Positions 51,364 to 61,632 of a stretch of 64,000 bases of DNA are shown here, piece after piece; positions within the stretch are counted from its first letter, which is position 1; every line of letters begins with the position of its first letter. The notes under the pieces were generated by a model. That model did no database searches. It was given only the letters and a program-made list of their open reading frames with translations, and was not told where the DNA came from. Source of the stretch: Microbacterium maritypicum (lineage in GTDB: Bacteria; Actinomycetota; Actinomycetes; Actinomycetales; Microbacteriaceae); the NCBI RefSeq assembly GCF_041529975.1, contig NZ_CP168030.1:3224001-3288000 (forward strand), given 5' to 3'. A program made the translations under genes and the position numbers.

Positions 51364-52671
51364 CTACTCCTCGGAGTCGGGGATTTGGCGTACGGAAACG
51401 CGCGCCGATCGGATGCGCCGGGCAGCTGCGGTGACGCCAAGCGCTACCAGGATACCAGGCACCGTGAGCGCGATGAGCGGCAGGGTACCGTAGCGCAGCG
51501 AATCGGCGCTGGGAAGCAACGGTGAAGCCGCCTCGCTCGGCGCATCGGCCGCGGGAAGCGGGGGCACGGCCACCGGCGTCATCGACGGCACGGGCTGCGG
51601 TTCCGACTCCGCGCGACGGAAGTAGCGCACCCATTCCGCCAGGTCGCCCATGGGGTTCGCGCTCACCGGGGGGATGTTGACGGAGATCGCCGCGGCGGCA
51701 TCCACCAGCCCGTAGCCGTAGAGCGGATCCTGCGGCTTGACGGCGTCGGGGACCGGTATCGCCGTCTTGATGATGCGGTTGATCACGTCGATCGCCTTGA
51801 TGTCGGGATGCGCAGAGCGGATCAGCGCGGCGACTCCTGCGACGATGGGCGCCGCGCCGCTCGTGCCGCGCCAGTGCTCGACCTTGCCATCGGCGGAGAC
51901 TCCGATCAGGCCTTCGCTCGGCGCCGAGATCCCGATCGTGATGCCCTGGGTGGAAGCCTCGACGCTCGCCGTGCCGGTCTGGTCCACGCCGCCCACCGTG
52001 AGCACGCCGGGGATGGTCGCCGGTGCGCCGATGATGTTCGTGCCACTCCCCCGGTTGCCCGCGGCGACGACGACCACGACGTCGTGCTCGAACGCATAGA
52101 GGAACGCGTCGTCCCAGCTCTCGTCCCAGTCGAGCGTGTTCGTCGTGAACGAGAGGTTGATGATGTCGGCACCGTTGTCGACCGCCCAGCGCATGCCCTT
52201 CGCCACCTGCTCCGTGAACGGCACGGCGGCGGCCGCGCCGAAGCCGACCGAGATGGAGAGGAGGTTGGCCTCCGGCGCGACTCCGATCATGCCGGTCCCG
52301 TCGGCGGCGCCGCGTCCGGCGGCGAGCGAAGCCACCCAGGAGCCATGATTTCCGTCGATCGCGCCGAGCGGCGTCCGTCCATCCGGCGTGCCCGCACCGG
52401 AGACGTCCGTGCCGCCGACCACGGCATCGCCGAACACCTCGGGCACCTTGCCGATGCCGGTGTCGATCACGGCGATCGTCACACCCTTGCCGCGGGTCGT
52501 CTGCCATGCCTCGCGGATCCGCGCCCCGTCGAGCCAGTACTCCGATGCGCGGGTCGGATCGGACGGATCGTCCGGGATCGGGGGCGGCGTCGCGGTGGCG
52601 CCGAGGAGCAGCACAGACGCCGCGACCACCATCATGGCGGCGGCGCTGCGCAGCGTCCGACGGGCTGTCAT
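51364..52671 (-). CDS. S8 subtilisin-like serine protease, membrane anchored
   Basis: 435 residues. Signal/anchor SAAAMMVVAASVLLLGATA, then catalytic Asp in IAVIDTGIGKV, His in DGNHGSWVASLAA and Ser in HWRGTSGAAPIVAG. Oxyanion Asn in VVVVAAGNRGS. C-terminal helix LIALTVPGILVALGVTAAAR would anchor it, the mycosin-like layout. Overlaps the DUF501 gene by 4 bases. Substrate unknown; no type VII secretion genes nearby. Confidence 0.88.
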   Translation of the reverse strand: MTARRTLRSAAAMMVVAASVLLLGATATPPPIPDDPSDPTRASEYWLDGARIREAWQTTRGKGVTIAVIDTGIGKVPEVFGDAVVGGTDVSGAGTPDGRTPLGAIDGNHGSWVASLAAGRGAADGTGMIGVAPEANLLSISVGFGAAAAVPFTEQVAKGMRWAVDNGADIINLSFTTNTLDWDESWDDAFLYAFEHDVVVVVAAGNRGSGTNIIGAPATIPGVLTVGGVDQTGTASVEASTQGITIGISAPSEGLIGVSADGKVEHWRGTSGAAPIVAGVAALIRSAHPDIKAIDVINRIIKTAIPVPDAVKPQDPLYGYGLVDAAAAISVNIPPVSANPMGDLAEWVRYFRRAESEPQPVPSMTPVAVPPLPAADAPSEAASPLLPSADSLRYGTLPLIALTVPGILVALGVTAAARRIRSARVSVRQIPDSEE

Positions 52672-53210
52672 GCCGGTGACGCCGCCGCTTCGCGCTGCGC
52701 GGCGCCGGGGTCTTCGCACCGGCACACGTCGGGCGACCAGGATGACCGCGCCAGCGCGGCATCACCGATGGGGTTCACTCCCGGACCGGCGGCGAGCGCA
52801 TGCCCCGCGAGTGCATGCAGGCACTTCACACGCGTCGGCATCCCTCCGGCCGAGATGCCGTCGATCTCGGACACCTCCCCGAACTGCGCGCGGTCGGCGA
52901 GGTAGGCCTCATGCGCGGCGAGGTAGGCGGCGGTGACATCTTCATCGTCGGCCAGGAGCGCTGCGAGCTCCGGCATCACCTGGTTGGCCTCGAGGGTCGA
53001 CATCGCGGCCGTGGCAGCCGGGTGCGTCAGGTAGTAGAACGTGGGGAACGGTGTGCCGTCCGGGAGGCGCGGCGTCGTCGCGACCACCGTGGGGTTGCCG
53101 CAGGCGCAGCGAGCGGCGATGCCCACCACACCCCGGGCAGGACGACCGAGCTGGGCCGAGATGACGGCGAGCTCGGCGGGCGTGGGAGCGGGGAACGGCG
53201 GCGTGGTCAC
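52668..53210 (-). CDS. DUF501 family protein
   Basis: 180 residues. Conserved cysteines in GIAARCACGNPTVVATTPRL, with RVKCLHALAGHALAAGPGVN and the C-terminal CRCEDP. FPTFYYLTHP is also typical. DUF501 genes follow eno and divIC in many actinobacteria; function not known. Metal binding is possible. Confidence 0.86.
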   Translation of the reverse strand: MTTPPFPAPTPAELAVISAQLGRPARGVVGIAARCACGNPTVVATTPRLPDGTPFPTFYYLTHPAATAAMSTLEANQVMPELAALLADDEDVTAAYLAAHEAYLADRAQFGEVSEIDGISAGGMPTRVKCLHALAGHALAAGPGVNPIGDAALARSSWSPDVCRCEDPGAAQREAAASPA

Positions 53211-53257
53211 CCCACCAGCGTAGGGGAGCCGACCGAGAGGATGCTCGGAGCGGACGC

Positions 53258-53824
53258 TCAGGGAGCGGTCGTCGCCGTGTCGCTGAGTCCCGTCGCGACC
53301 AGGGTGCGCAGCAGCTGCGGCATCCAGTCCGACGGCTTCTCCTCGAGCGTGTCGCTCACGGGCGCCTGCTCACGCGGGAGCACGGACGGATCGAGGTCGT
53401 TGTCGATCAGATAGACGACCTCGCCCGGCTTGACGTAGTACAGGCGCTCGCGCGCCTGAGTGGTGATGTAGGCGGGGTCGTTCCATCGCTCGCGCTCGGC
53501 GATCAGCGCCGTGATCTCGTCTTCGCTCACCTGCACCGATGCCTCGAGCGCCGCGATCTTCTGACGCTGGTCGATGAACGTGCCGAGCGTGGGCACGAGG
53601 ACCCAGGCCCCCAGCACCACGAGCGAGAGCATGATGACCGAGAACGCCGAGAGGCGGATGCCGGAGGCCCACTCGCGCACATCGACACGTGCCGCGTCGC
53701 CGCGGTTCCTCCCCGCGGCCCTGGGCGCGGGGGCGGCAGCAGCGGACGCCTTCGACCCGCCGCGCCCCTTTCCGGTCGCCTTCGGATTCGGAGACGACGA
53801 AGGAGGAGCCGGTCGTCGTGCCAC
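53258..53824 (-). CDS. septum formation initiator family protein (FtsB/DivIC-like)
   Basis: 188 residues. A basic Pro/Ala tail of 50 residues, one membrane helix (FSVIMLSLVVLGAWVLVPTL), then a coiled coil (QKIAALEASVQVSEDEITAL) and the conserved ERLYYVKPGEVVYLID. DivIC-like proteins join FtsL and FtsQ in the divisome. Downstream of eno, as usual in actinobacteria. Confidence 0.87.
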   Translation of the reverse strand: MARRPAPPSSSPNPKATGKGRGGSKASAAAAPAPRAAGRNRGDAARVDVREWASGIRLSAFSVIMLSLVVLGAWVLVPTLGTFIDQRQKIAALEASVQVSEDEITALIAERERWNDPAYITTQARERLYYVKPGEVVYLIDNDLDPSVLPREQAPVSDTLEEKPSDWMPQLLRTLVATGLSDTATTAP

Positions 53825-53922
53825 GGCCCCTCCTTCGTCGTACCGCTTCAGCGGCTTCCTGCGCCGCGGGCGACGGCTTTCTCGGCCGCCGCTCGCGCGG
53901 CTTCTTCGTGTGTCAGCTGTTC

Positions 53923-55218
<1,296 letters not shown>

Positions 55219-55321
55219 TCAGGGGGAAAACGTGGTGTGGAGCGTCGTCGATCCGCGCCCAGTCTAGCCCGGCCGTGCGACCCGATCAGGGACTCGTCCG
55301 ACCGCCGCGCACGGAGCGGGC

Positions 55322-55981
55322 TCAGACCACGACGGCGATCGCGAAGCCGTCCCAGCCCTTCGCCCCGACCGTCTGCAGCGCCGTGGCGTCGAAGCGCGGG
55401 TCCTCCCCCAGCATCCGCAGACCGTCACGGGTGCCGATCACCTTCGAGTCGGTGCTGTCGTCGCGGACGATCTCGCCTTCGCGCCCGATGTTGTCCAGCA
55501 CGACGACCGTGCCCGAGTGACCGAGTCGCGCGGCCCAGTCGAGATAGACGGTGTTGGACTCCTTGTCGGCGTCGATGAACACCAGATCGAACCCGCCGAC
55601 CAGAGTCGGCAGCACCTCGGCGCCCCTGCCGATGCGGATGTCGACCCGGTCACCGACACCGGCGGCGTCGATGCTGGCCCGTGCGACGGCGGCGTTCTCA
55701 GCCTCCGCCTCGATCGTCACGACGCGGCCTTCGGAACCGACGGCGCGGGCGAGCCAGATCGTCGAATAGCCGCCGAGGGTGCCGATCTCGAGCACCCTTC
55801 GCGCACCGCTGATGCGGACGAGCAGGTTCAGCAGCTTGCCGGCGACGGGAGCGACCTCGATCTCGGGCAGCCCCGCCTCTCGCTGCGCGACGAGAGCCGA
55901 TTCCAGTTCGGCGTCGGGCCCGACGAGCGTGTCGGCGAGGTACGAATCGGCCTGCGACCAGGCGGCGGGGGTGGAGTCCAT
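55322..55981 (-). CDS. O-methyltransferase (class I SAM, catechol-type)
   Basis: 219 residues from ATG 55981; a TTG four codons upstream is possible. RRVLEIGTLGGYSTIWLARA is motif I, followed by FDLVFIDADKESNTVYLDWA with the metal Asp. Metal-dependent caffeoyl-CoA/catechol-like subgroup. Last gene after the GntR/DUF1648/CPBP genes on the same strand, gap 31 bases. Confidence 0.87.
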   Translation of the reverse strand: MDSTPAAWSQADSYLADTLVGPDAELESALVAQREAGLPEIEVAPVAGKLLNLLVRISGARRVLEIGTLGGYSTIWLARAVGSEGRVVTIEAEAENAAVARASIDAAGVGDRVDIRIGRGAEVLPTLVGGFDLVFIDADKESNTVYLDWAARLGHSGTVVVLDNIGREGEIVRDDSTDSKVIGTRDGLRMLGEDPRFDATALQTVGAKGWDGFAIAVVV

Positions 55982-56012
55982 GACCTCAGCCAACCGCCGG
56001 CTGTGGCCTCCG

Positions 56013-56972
56013 TCAACCCCGCGGCGGCGAGAGCAGACGACCGGGCGCGTCGGCGAGCTCCGGCTGCTTCCGGAACTGGCCGGTCAGCACGAGCACCAGG
56101 ACGACCACCGCGATGACGATCCATGCCGCCACGCCGACCGGTCCGGCGAGCGCCATGTCGGGCTGCGAGGCTGCGAACAGGACGATGAGCCCGGCGGCGG
56201 CGTTCAGTGATCCGTGCGCGATCACCGCCGGCCAGAGGGATGCCGAGCGCAGGCGCAGCCAGCCGAGCAGGATGCCCCACGCGACGCAGCCGCCGACCAT
56301 GAACAGGACTCCCGTGATGTCGGTGCGCCCGAAGTTGTAGCCGAGCAGGATGATCGGGCTGTGCCACAGGCCCCAGATCGCGCCGCTGAGGATCAGGGCG
56401 GGCCAGGTGCCGAGCGGTCGCAGGGCCGGCACCAGCCAGCCTCGCCATCCGAGCTCCTCCCCGAAGGCGAAGAAGCTGTTGAGCAGCGCCCCGAGCGGAA
56501 CCATCGCGATCTGCGCGAACACCACGATCTCGACCGGCGGCACCGGAACACCATCGGGCAGCGACTTCGCGAGCTCAGCCGCGAAGCCGGCGAACGTCAG
56601 ATCGAGCTGCACGAACCCGAGCGCTGCGGACACGAGGATCGTAAGCGCCACCAGGACCGGCGGGACGAGCCATGCGGCGACCATGAGCCAGACCACGCGC
56701 TTGGCGGGCCGTAGCGGCCAGAGGCCCAGGAAGCGCGCACGCTGTCCCCGCGCGGGCACGCGCATCGCGAAGGTGACGACCAGTACCGCGATGGCCGGAG
56801 TGAACATCATGACCGGGAGGAGGAAGACGGACATCGGCTCGGCGAGACCGGCTCCGAGCCACAGTGGCAGTGCCACCAGCCAGGCCAGCGCGCAGGCGAC
56901 GACCACGAAGACGATGATGGCGGGCCACTCGACTCTTCGAGACGTGGGGGTGGGTGAGTCCATGCTGTTCAC
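56013..56972 (-). CDS. CPBP family intramembrane glutamic protease homologue
   Basis: 319 residues, eight or so helices. Motif 1 FGEELGWRGWLVPAL (EExxxR-type), motif 2 GAIWGLWHSPIIL and motif 3 AHGSLNAAAG, so catalytic residues are present. These enzymes cut membrane proteins or give immunity to peptides. GTG overlaps the DUF1648 stop. In a GntR-controlled operon. Confidence 0.87.
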   Translation of the reverse strand: MNSMDSPTPTSRRVEWPAIIVFVVVACALAWLVALPLWLGAGLAEPMSVFLLPVMMFTPAIAVLVVTFAMRVPARGQRARFLGLWPLRPAKRVVWLMVAAWLVPPVLVALTILVSAALGFVQLDLTFAGFAAELAKSLPDGVPVPPVEIVVFAQIAMVPLGALLNSFFAFGEELGWRGWLVPALRPLGTWPALILSGAIWGLWHSPIILLGYNFGRTDITGVLFMVGGCVAWGILLGWLRLRSASLWPAVIAHGSLNAAAGLIVLFAASQPDMALAGPVGVAAWIVIAVVVLVLVLTGQFRKQPELADAPGRLLSPPRG

Positions 56973-58012
56973 GCTTCCTTCCTCGTGACGGCGGCGAGCG
57001 CCGCCGCCGCTGTCTGTGCGTCGTCGACCGTGACGACGAACCGCCGTCCACCGACCCGCGTCACTTCGAGCGCTTCACCTCGCCGCAGGACCACGCCGTA
57101 CCGTCCGTCGAGGCCGTAGCGCAGCCCCCATCCCCCGAACTCGGCGAAGGGATCGACGTCGATCGCGCGTACCGACGCGATATCGGCGGACGGGATCTCG
57201 ATCCTCGGCCAGCCCGCCAGCGACCGCACGAGCAGTCCGGCGGGCCCGATGCGCACGCGGAACGCGAAGGTGGTGACGAGCGCGGCGATCAGGATCCCGC
57301 ACGAGGCGAGCATGATGACCGCGGTCATCACTCCGCCCGCTCCCGTCGCGATCATGACGGCGGCGAGCGCACAGGCGAGCAGCACCGCGCCGCCGAGCAC
57401 GGCCAACGCGACACCGGCGATCGCTGCGGTGCCGATCCACACGAGGCGTTCCGTGGCGGAGGTCGGGAGGGGCTCCGCCGGGCTCTCGGACCCGCTCGTG
57501 TCCGGCAGGGGCGTGGACGGCTGCAGGAACCACCCGATCGCCACGCCGGCGGCCATGAGCAGGAACCCGATCAGCACCTCGAAGCCGATGTCGGGTGTGT
57601 CGGCGGCATCCGCGAGACCGCGTTGCGCGTCGACACCGACCAGGGTGATGAAGGAGATGATGGCCGCGAGACCGAGGTTCATTGCGCCGAGGAACCTCGC
57701 CGTGATCGACCACTGCGGGCGCTCGGCTTCTGCGGAGGGAACCGGCTGCCCGTTCTGCGGGAGTCGGTGCGCGAACCACGCGAGGAGCGCGAACCCGATG
57801 ACCATCACCGCGATGCCGCCGAGGATGGCGAGGTAGGTCCAGCCGGGCCCGAAGCCGTTCACGCCGTCCTCCGACCAGTGGATCGCCGCAGGCTCCGGGA
57901 TCTCGGGGAGCCAGAACGCGACGATGACCGCCGACACCGCCAGGATCGTGAGCGGAATGATCACCCCCACCCAGAGGAAGGCGGTGCGGGCACGGCGGAC
58001 GGCGGGGGTCAT
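56969..58012 (-). CDS. DUF1648 domain membrane protein
   Basis: 347 residues. The N-terminal DUF1648 segment FWLPEIPEPAAIHWSEDGVNG follows the first helix; about six further helices. The C-terminal 100 residues are beta-rich (GYRYGVVLRRGEALEV-like). DUF1648 proteins are often linked to GntR regulators, as here. Coupled at both ends by 4-base overlaps. Confidence 0.8.
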   Translation of the reverse strand: MTPAVRRARTAFLWVGVIIPLTILAVSAVIVAFWLPEIPEPAAIHWSEDGVNGFGPGWTYLAILGGIAVMVIGFALLAWFAHRLPQNGQPVPSAEAERPQWSITARFLGAMNLGLAAIISFITLVGVDAQRGLADAADTPDIGFEVLIGFLLMAAGVAIGWFLQPSTPLPDTSGSESPAEPLPTSATERLVWIGTAAIAGVALAVLGGAVLLACALAAVMIATGAGGVMTAVIMLASCGILIAALVTTFAFRVRIGPAGLLVRSLAGWPRIEIPSADIASVRAIDVDPFAEFGGWGLRYGLDGRYGVVLRRGEALEVTRVGGRRFVVTVDDAQTAAAALAAVTRKEA

Positions 58013-58359
58013 ACGGTGATCTCCTTCACGAGAGCGGCGAGTGTGGCCGGCGCGACGCCGAGCGCGGCGGCGCGCGACACCAGATCATGCAGATCCTTCG
58101 TTAGGTCGACGAGCGGACCGACGGAAGCCGAGACCACTGCACCACGACCACGTCGCAGGTCGATCAGGCCCTCCGCGCGCAGCTGCTGGTATGCGTGCAG
58201 GACGGTGTGCAGGTTGATCTCGAGGGTCTCGGCGACTTCGCGCGCCGAGGGAAGGCGGTCTCCCGGCGCCAGTCTGCCGGCGATGATGTCGGCGCGCACA
58301 GAAGCGGCGACCTGCTCGTAGAGCGGCACCCCGCTCGCCATGTCGACCCTGATCAGCAT
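58009..58359 (-). CDS. GntR family regulator, YtrA subfamily
   Basis: 116 residues. N-terminal GntR winged helix (VPLYEQVAASVRADIIAGRL, PGDRLPSAREVAETL) with a short C-terminal helical part, as in YtrA-type regulators of membrane-protein operons. GGAGGT precedes the ATG. Inverted repeats upstream suggest autoregulation. ATGA overlap with DUF1648. Confidence 0.87.
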   Translation of the reverse strand: MLIRVDMASGVPLYEQVAASVRADIIAGRLAPGDRLPSAREVAETLEINLHTVLHAYQQLRAEGLIDLRRGRGAVVSASVGPLVDLTKDLHDLVSRAAALGVAPATLAALVKEITV

Positions 58360-58373
58360 CCGACCTCCGTCTT

Positions 58374-58401
58374 GTTCGCGTTATTCTACTCGAACTATAA
58401 C
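58374..58401. promoter_or_regulatory. two interleaved inverted repeats, candidate GntR operator
   Basis: GTTCG (58374-58378) with CGAAC (58391-58395), and GTTAT (58380-58384) with ATAAC (58397-58401). Both have 12-base spacers and are offset by six bases. They lie 15-42 bases before the GntR start. Confidence 0.55.
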
Positions 58402-58461
58402 AACTGTGGCTACCCTCCAGACGTCTTCGTCGTCCTCGCCCGCGTCCCCCACACTGGCGGG

Positions 58462-58932
58462 ATGCGCATCACTCCCCGCCGCCTCGCCCTCGGCATGAGC
58501 CTGTGGATCCCGAACCTCTTCAGCGGCATCCGCATCCGTCGCTTCAGCGAGGACTGGACCCACGCCACCGTCGAGCTACACGTGAACGTCTTCACCCGCA
58601 ACTACGTCAAGACCGCGTTCGGCGGGTCGATGTCCGCGATGACCGACCCGTACTTCTTCATGCTCGTCATGCATCAGCTCGGGCGCGACCACGTGGTGTG
58701 GGACACCCGCGGCGAGATCGAGTTCCTCAAGCCCGGCCGCGGCGTGCTCACTGCGGAGTTCGAGGTGTCGAAGGAGAAGGCCGAGGAGATCCGCGAACGC
58801 GCCCGCGGCGGGGCGAAGGTCCTGGAGTGGTTCGAGACGGTCATCACGGACCGCGAGGGCGATGTCGTCGCGAAGGTGCGCCGCGAGGTGTACATCCGGG
58901 AGAAGAAGCGGGTCACGGCGTCCCGAGGGTGA
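58462..58932 (+). CDS. DUF4442 family hotdog-fold protein
   Basis: 156 residues. NYVKTAFGGSMSAMTDPYF with the central helix and FFMLVMHQLGRDHVVWDTR match DUF4442/hotdog thioesterase-like proteins. Catalytic residues are not certain. Possible acyl-CoA thioesterase. CACACT six bases before the ATG may be a -10 variant. Confidence 0.82.
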   Translation: MRITPRRLALGMSLWIPNLFSGIRIRRFSEDWTHATVELHVNVFTRNYVKTAFGGSMSAMTDPYFFMLVMHQLGRDHVVWDTRGEIEFLKPGRGVLTAEFEVSKEKAEEIRERARGGAKVLEWFETVITDREGDVVAKVRREVYIREKKRVTASRG

Positions 58933-58975
58933 ACCGCGTCACCCGCCGTTCACCGCGGGCTGTCACCATGGACGG

Positions 58976-60205
58976 ATGCCCCTCGCTCGCCGTCTGACGC
59001 TCGGAGACGCCGTCGCCATCGGTCTCGGCTCCATGATCGGCGCCGGCGTGTTCGCCGTGTGGGCTCCGGCGATCGGGGCCGCCGGAAGCGGCATCCTCAT
59101 CGCCCTCGCGATCGCCGCCGTCGTCGCCTACGGCAACGCCACCGCATCGGCGCAGCTCGCGGCCGCGCATCCCGTCGCGGGCGGCACGTATGCGTACGCC
59201 CGCGCCGAGATCGGGCCCTGGTGGGGATTCGTCGCCGGCTGGAGCTTCGTGATCGGCAAGATCGCGAGCTGCGCCGCCATGGCGATGACCTTCGCCGCCT
59301 ATGCCGCCCCCGCCGGATGGCAGGTGCCGGTTGCCGCGGCGGCGGTGGCGGCGCTCGCTGTCGTGAACTGCTTCGGCGTGACCAGGACCGCGCTGCTCAC
59401 CCGCATCCTGGTCGTGTGCTCGCTCCTCGGGATCGCCGTCGCTGTCGGATTCGGGCTCGGCGCCGCACCGACCGCCGCCCCCGGTCCGCTGCCCGACGCC
59501 ACCGCCTACGGCGTGCTGCAGGGTGCCGGGCTGCTGTTCTTCGCGTTCGCCGGCTACGCGCGCATCGCGACCATGGGCGAGGAGGTGGTCGACCCGTCGA
59601 AGACGATTCCGCGCGCGATCGTCCTCGCACTGGGTGGAGCCGTCGTCGTCTACACGCTCGTCTGCGTCGCGGTCGTCCTGGTCCTCGGCGGGGATGCGAT
59701 CAGATCGATGGCGCCTCTGGTCGACCTGCTCGACGCGGCGGGCGCTTCCGCGTGGGCCCCGGTCATCCGTGTGGCTGCAGCGGCCGCCTCACTCGGCGCG
59801 CTGCTGGCACTGCTGACCGGGATCGGCCGGACGACCCTCGCCATGGCACGGGAGAGCGACGTCCCGAGATTCCTCGCGAAGATCGACGAGCGCCACCACG
59901 TGCCGCAGCGCGCCGAGATCATGATCGCCGTCATCGTGATCGCCATCGTGCTGTTCGCCGATCTTCGCGGGGCGATCGGCTTCTCGTCCTTCGGTGTGCT
60001 GCTGTACTACTTCATCGCCAATGCGGCGGCCTTCCGGCAGACAGGATCGGCACGCCGCTACCCCCGCGCACTGCAGGTCATCGGCGCGCTCGGCTGCCTC
60101 GTGCTGGTGGCGACGCTTCCCGTCCTGGCCTCCACCATCGGAGCAGGGGTGGTCCTGCTCGGCGTGGGATACCGGATGCTGCGACTCCGACTCGCGCGCG
60201 TCTGA
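58976..60205 (+). CDS. APC superfamily amino acid permease
   Basis: 409 residues, about twelve helices. N-terminal LGDAVAIGLGSMIGAGVFAV is the APC signature in helix 1; GLLFFAFAGYARIATMGEEV matches helix 6. Substrate not predictable. Converges on the AraC gene with a 2-base gap. Confidence 0.9.
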   Translation: MPLARRLTLGDAVAIGLGSMIGAGVFAVWAPAIGAAGSGILIALAIAAVVAYGNATASAQLAAAHPVAGGTYAYARAEIGPWWGFVAGWSFVIGKIASCAAMAMTFAAYAAPAGWQVPVAAAAVAALAVVNCFGVTRTALLTRILVVCSLLGIAVAVGFGLGAAPTAAPGPLPDATAYGVLQGAGLLFFAFAGYARIATMGEEVVDPSKTIPRAIVLALGGAVVVYTLVCVAVVLVLGGDAIRSMAPLVDLLDAAGASAWAPVIRVAAAAASLGALLALLTGIGRTTLAMARESDVPRFLAKIDERHHVPQRAEIMIAVIVIAIVLFADLRGAIGFSSFGVLLYYFIANAAAFRQTGSARRYPRALQVIGALGCLVLVATLPVLASTIGAGVVLLGVGYRMLRLRLARV

Positions 60206-60207
60206 GG

Positions 60208-61002
60208 TCAGCGGCTCGACTCGGAGCGGTATGCGCGCGGCGCGATACCGAGGACGGCTTGGAAGTCCCTCGTCAGATGGGCGTGATCCGCGTATCCGAG
60301 CTCGGCGGCGATCGACGCGAGGTCGATGTCCGGGTGCTCCCGCACGCGCACAGCTGCCTCCTGCAGGCGCCGTCGCCGGATCATCGCTGCCGGCGAGAGC
60401 CCGACGTGGCGATGGGTCATCCGCTGGAGAGTGCGAACCGATACCGCGAGGCGGGCGGCCGCCTCTTCCGGAGTGAGCGCGGCTCCCTCCCCCATCAGCA
60501 CGTCCATGAGCGCGTTGGCCTGGCGGGCGGGATCCCCGACCGGACCGACCCGTTCCCCGAGCCACCGGGCGAAGGCCGCGACCGCCCGATCGCGATGCCC
60601 GTCTCCGGAACCCATCGCCGCCACCAGGGCACCGCGCAGCTCGGCGACCTCCGCCGTCGACTCGCCCAGGACTCGCTCGCCGTCGACCAGCACGCTGGGG
60701 TCGTCGATCAGGGCGGCGACAGCAGCGGGGCGCAGCAGAGCACCCACGGCCCAGCCTCTCCCCCGGAGATCACGGTGGGTCATCCGGGTCGTGGCGCCCG
60801 ACAGCGTCACAGCATCCGCATCGACGACGAGGTTGAGCGCCGGATAGGCGACGATCTCCTGGCGCGACGAACGCCCGCGCTCGATGTCCCACTCCGGAAT
60901 CCAGAACCAGGCGACCAGCTCCGTCGCCGCTGCCGGTGCGGGGAGGCGGTGGAACTCGGGCAGGCGGGCGGGGTAGAGCACCCCACGGGTCGGGTTCACC
61001 AT
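60208..61002 (-). CDS. AraC family regulator (DUF6597-type N-terminus)
   Basis: 264 residues. N-terminal WFWIPEWDIERG with PALNLVVDADAVTLSGATT resembles the DUF6597 sensor; the C-terminal AraC domain has SVRTLQRMTHRHVGLSP and IAAELGYADHAHLTRDFQ. TACGCT six bases before the ATG fixes this start over an upstream extension. Divergent from a VOC gene that it probably controls. Confidence 0.88.
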   Translation of the reverse strand: MVNPTRGVLYPARLPEFHRLPAPAAATELVAWFWIPEWDIERGRSSRQEIVAYPALNLVVDADAVTLSGATTRMTHRDLRGRGWAVGALLRPAAVAALIDDPSVLVDGERVLGESTAEVAELRGALVAAMGSGDGHRDRAVAAFARWLGERVGPVGDPARQANALMDVLMGEGAALTPEEAAARLAVSVRTLQRMTHRHVGLSPAAMIRRRRLQEAAVRVREHPDIDLASIAAELGYADHAHLTRDFQAVLGIAPRAYRSESSR

Positions 61003-61008
61003 GCGCTC

Positions 61009-61014
61009 AGCGTA
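61009..61014 (-). promoter_or_regulatory. -10 element TACGCT
   Basis: Six bases before the AraC ATG at 61002 on the minus strand. Confidence 0.5.
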
Positions 61015-61077
61015 GGCTCCCCCACCGACGTCGGGAGGTTGTCGCGGATGTTCAAGCCGCGGGCCTTCCCCGCGACC

Positions 61078-61083
61078 TAACGT
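61078..61083 (+). promoter_or_regulatory. -10 element TAACGT
   Basis: Six bases before the VOC ATG at 61090. Confidence 0.5.
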
Positions 61084-61089
61084 GGCGGC

Positions 61090-61632
61090 ATGAGCAACGA
61101 CATCCCCACGACAGAGGCCCCCACGACAGGCGCCACCGGGACATACACGACCGACGGCCGCCCGAACAGCGCGACCTCGCTCACGCCGTTCCTGGCGATC
61201 CCCGACGCGAGGCAGGCCATCGAGTTCTACCGCGACGTGTTCGGTGCCAGGGTCATCGACGTGACCGAGTTCGGCGGCGTGGTCGCACACGCCGACCTCG
61301 ACTTCGGGCTCGGCATCCTCCAGCTCGGCGAACCGAACCCGGAGTACCACCTCGTCCGCGCGCCCGAAGGCGACGACGACTGCTACTCGATGGGCCTGTA
61401 TGTCTCCGATGTCGATGCGGTCGTGGCGAAGGCCGTCGCGGCAGGAGCCACCGTGCGCGAAGCACCGGCGCCGTTCGTCTCGGGCGACCGGTTCGCGAGC
61501 ATCCGCGACCCGTTCGGCGTGCGCTGGTCGGTGATGACCCGTGTCGATGACATCTCCGACGAGGAGAGCAGCCGCCGGGTGGCCGAGTGGGCCGCGTCCT
61601 TCAGCGCGGCCCCGAGCGACGGCGCGAGCTGA
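61090..61632 (+). CDS. VOC family protein (PhnB-like)
   Basis: 180 residues. SLTPFLAIPDARQAIEFYRD, then DLDFGLGILQLGE and SMGLYVSDVDAVVAKAVAAG and RDPFGVRWSVM give the VOC repeat. Likely metal residues as in PhnB/glyoxalase relatives. First 30 residues are Thr-rich. Divergent from its probable AraC regulator. Its 3' end overlaps the SGNH gene tail to tail by 32 bases. Confidence 0.85.
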   Translation: MSNDIPTTEAPTTGATGTYTTDGRPNSATSLTPFLAIPDARQAIEFYRDVFGARVIDVTEFGGVVAHADLDFGLGILQLGEPNPEYHLVRAPEGDDDCYSMGLYVSDVDAVVAKAVAAGATVREAPAPFVSGDRFASIRDPFGVRWSVMTRVDDISDEESSRRVAEWAASFSAAPSDGAS

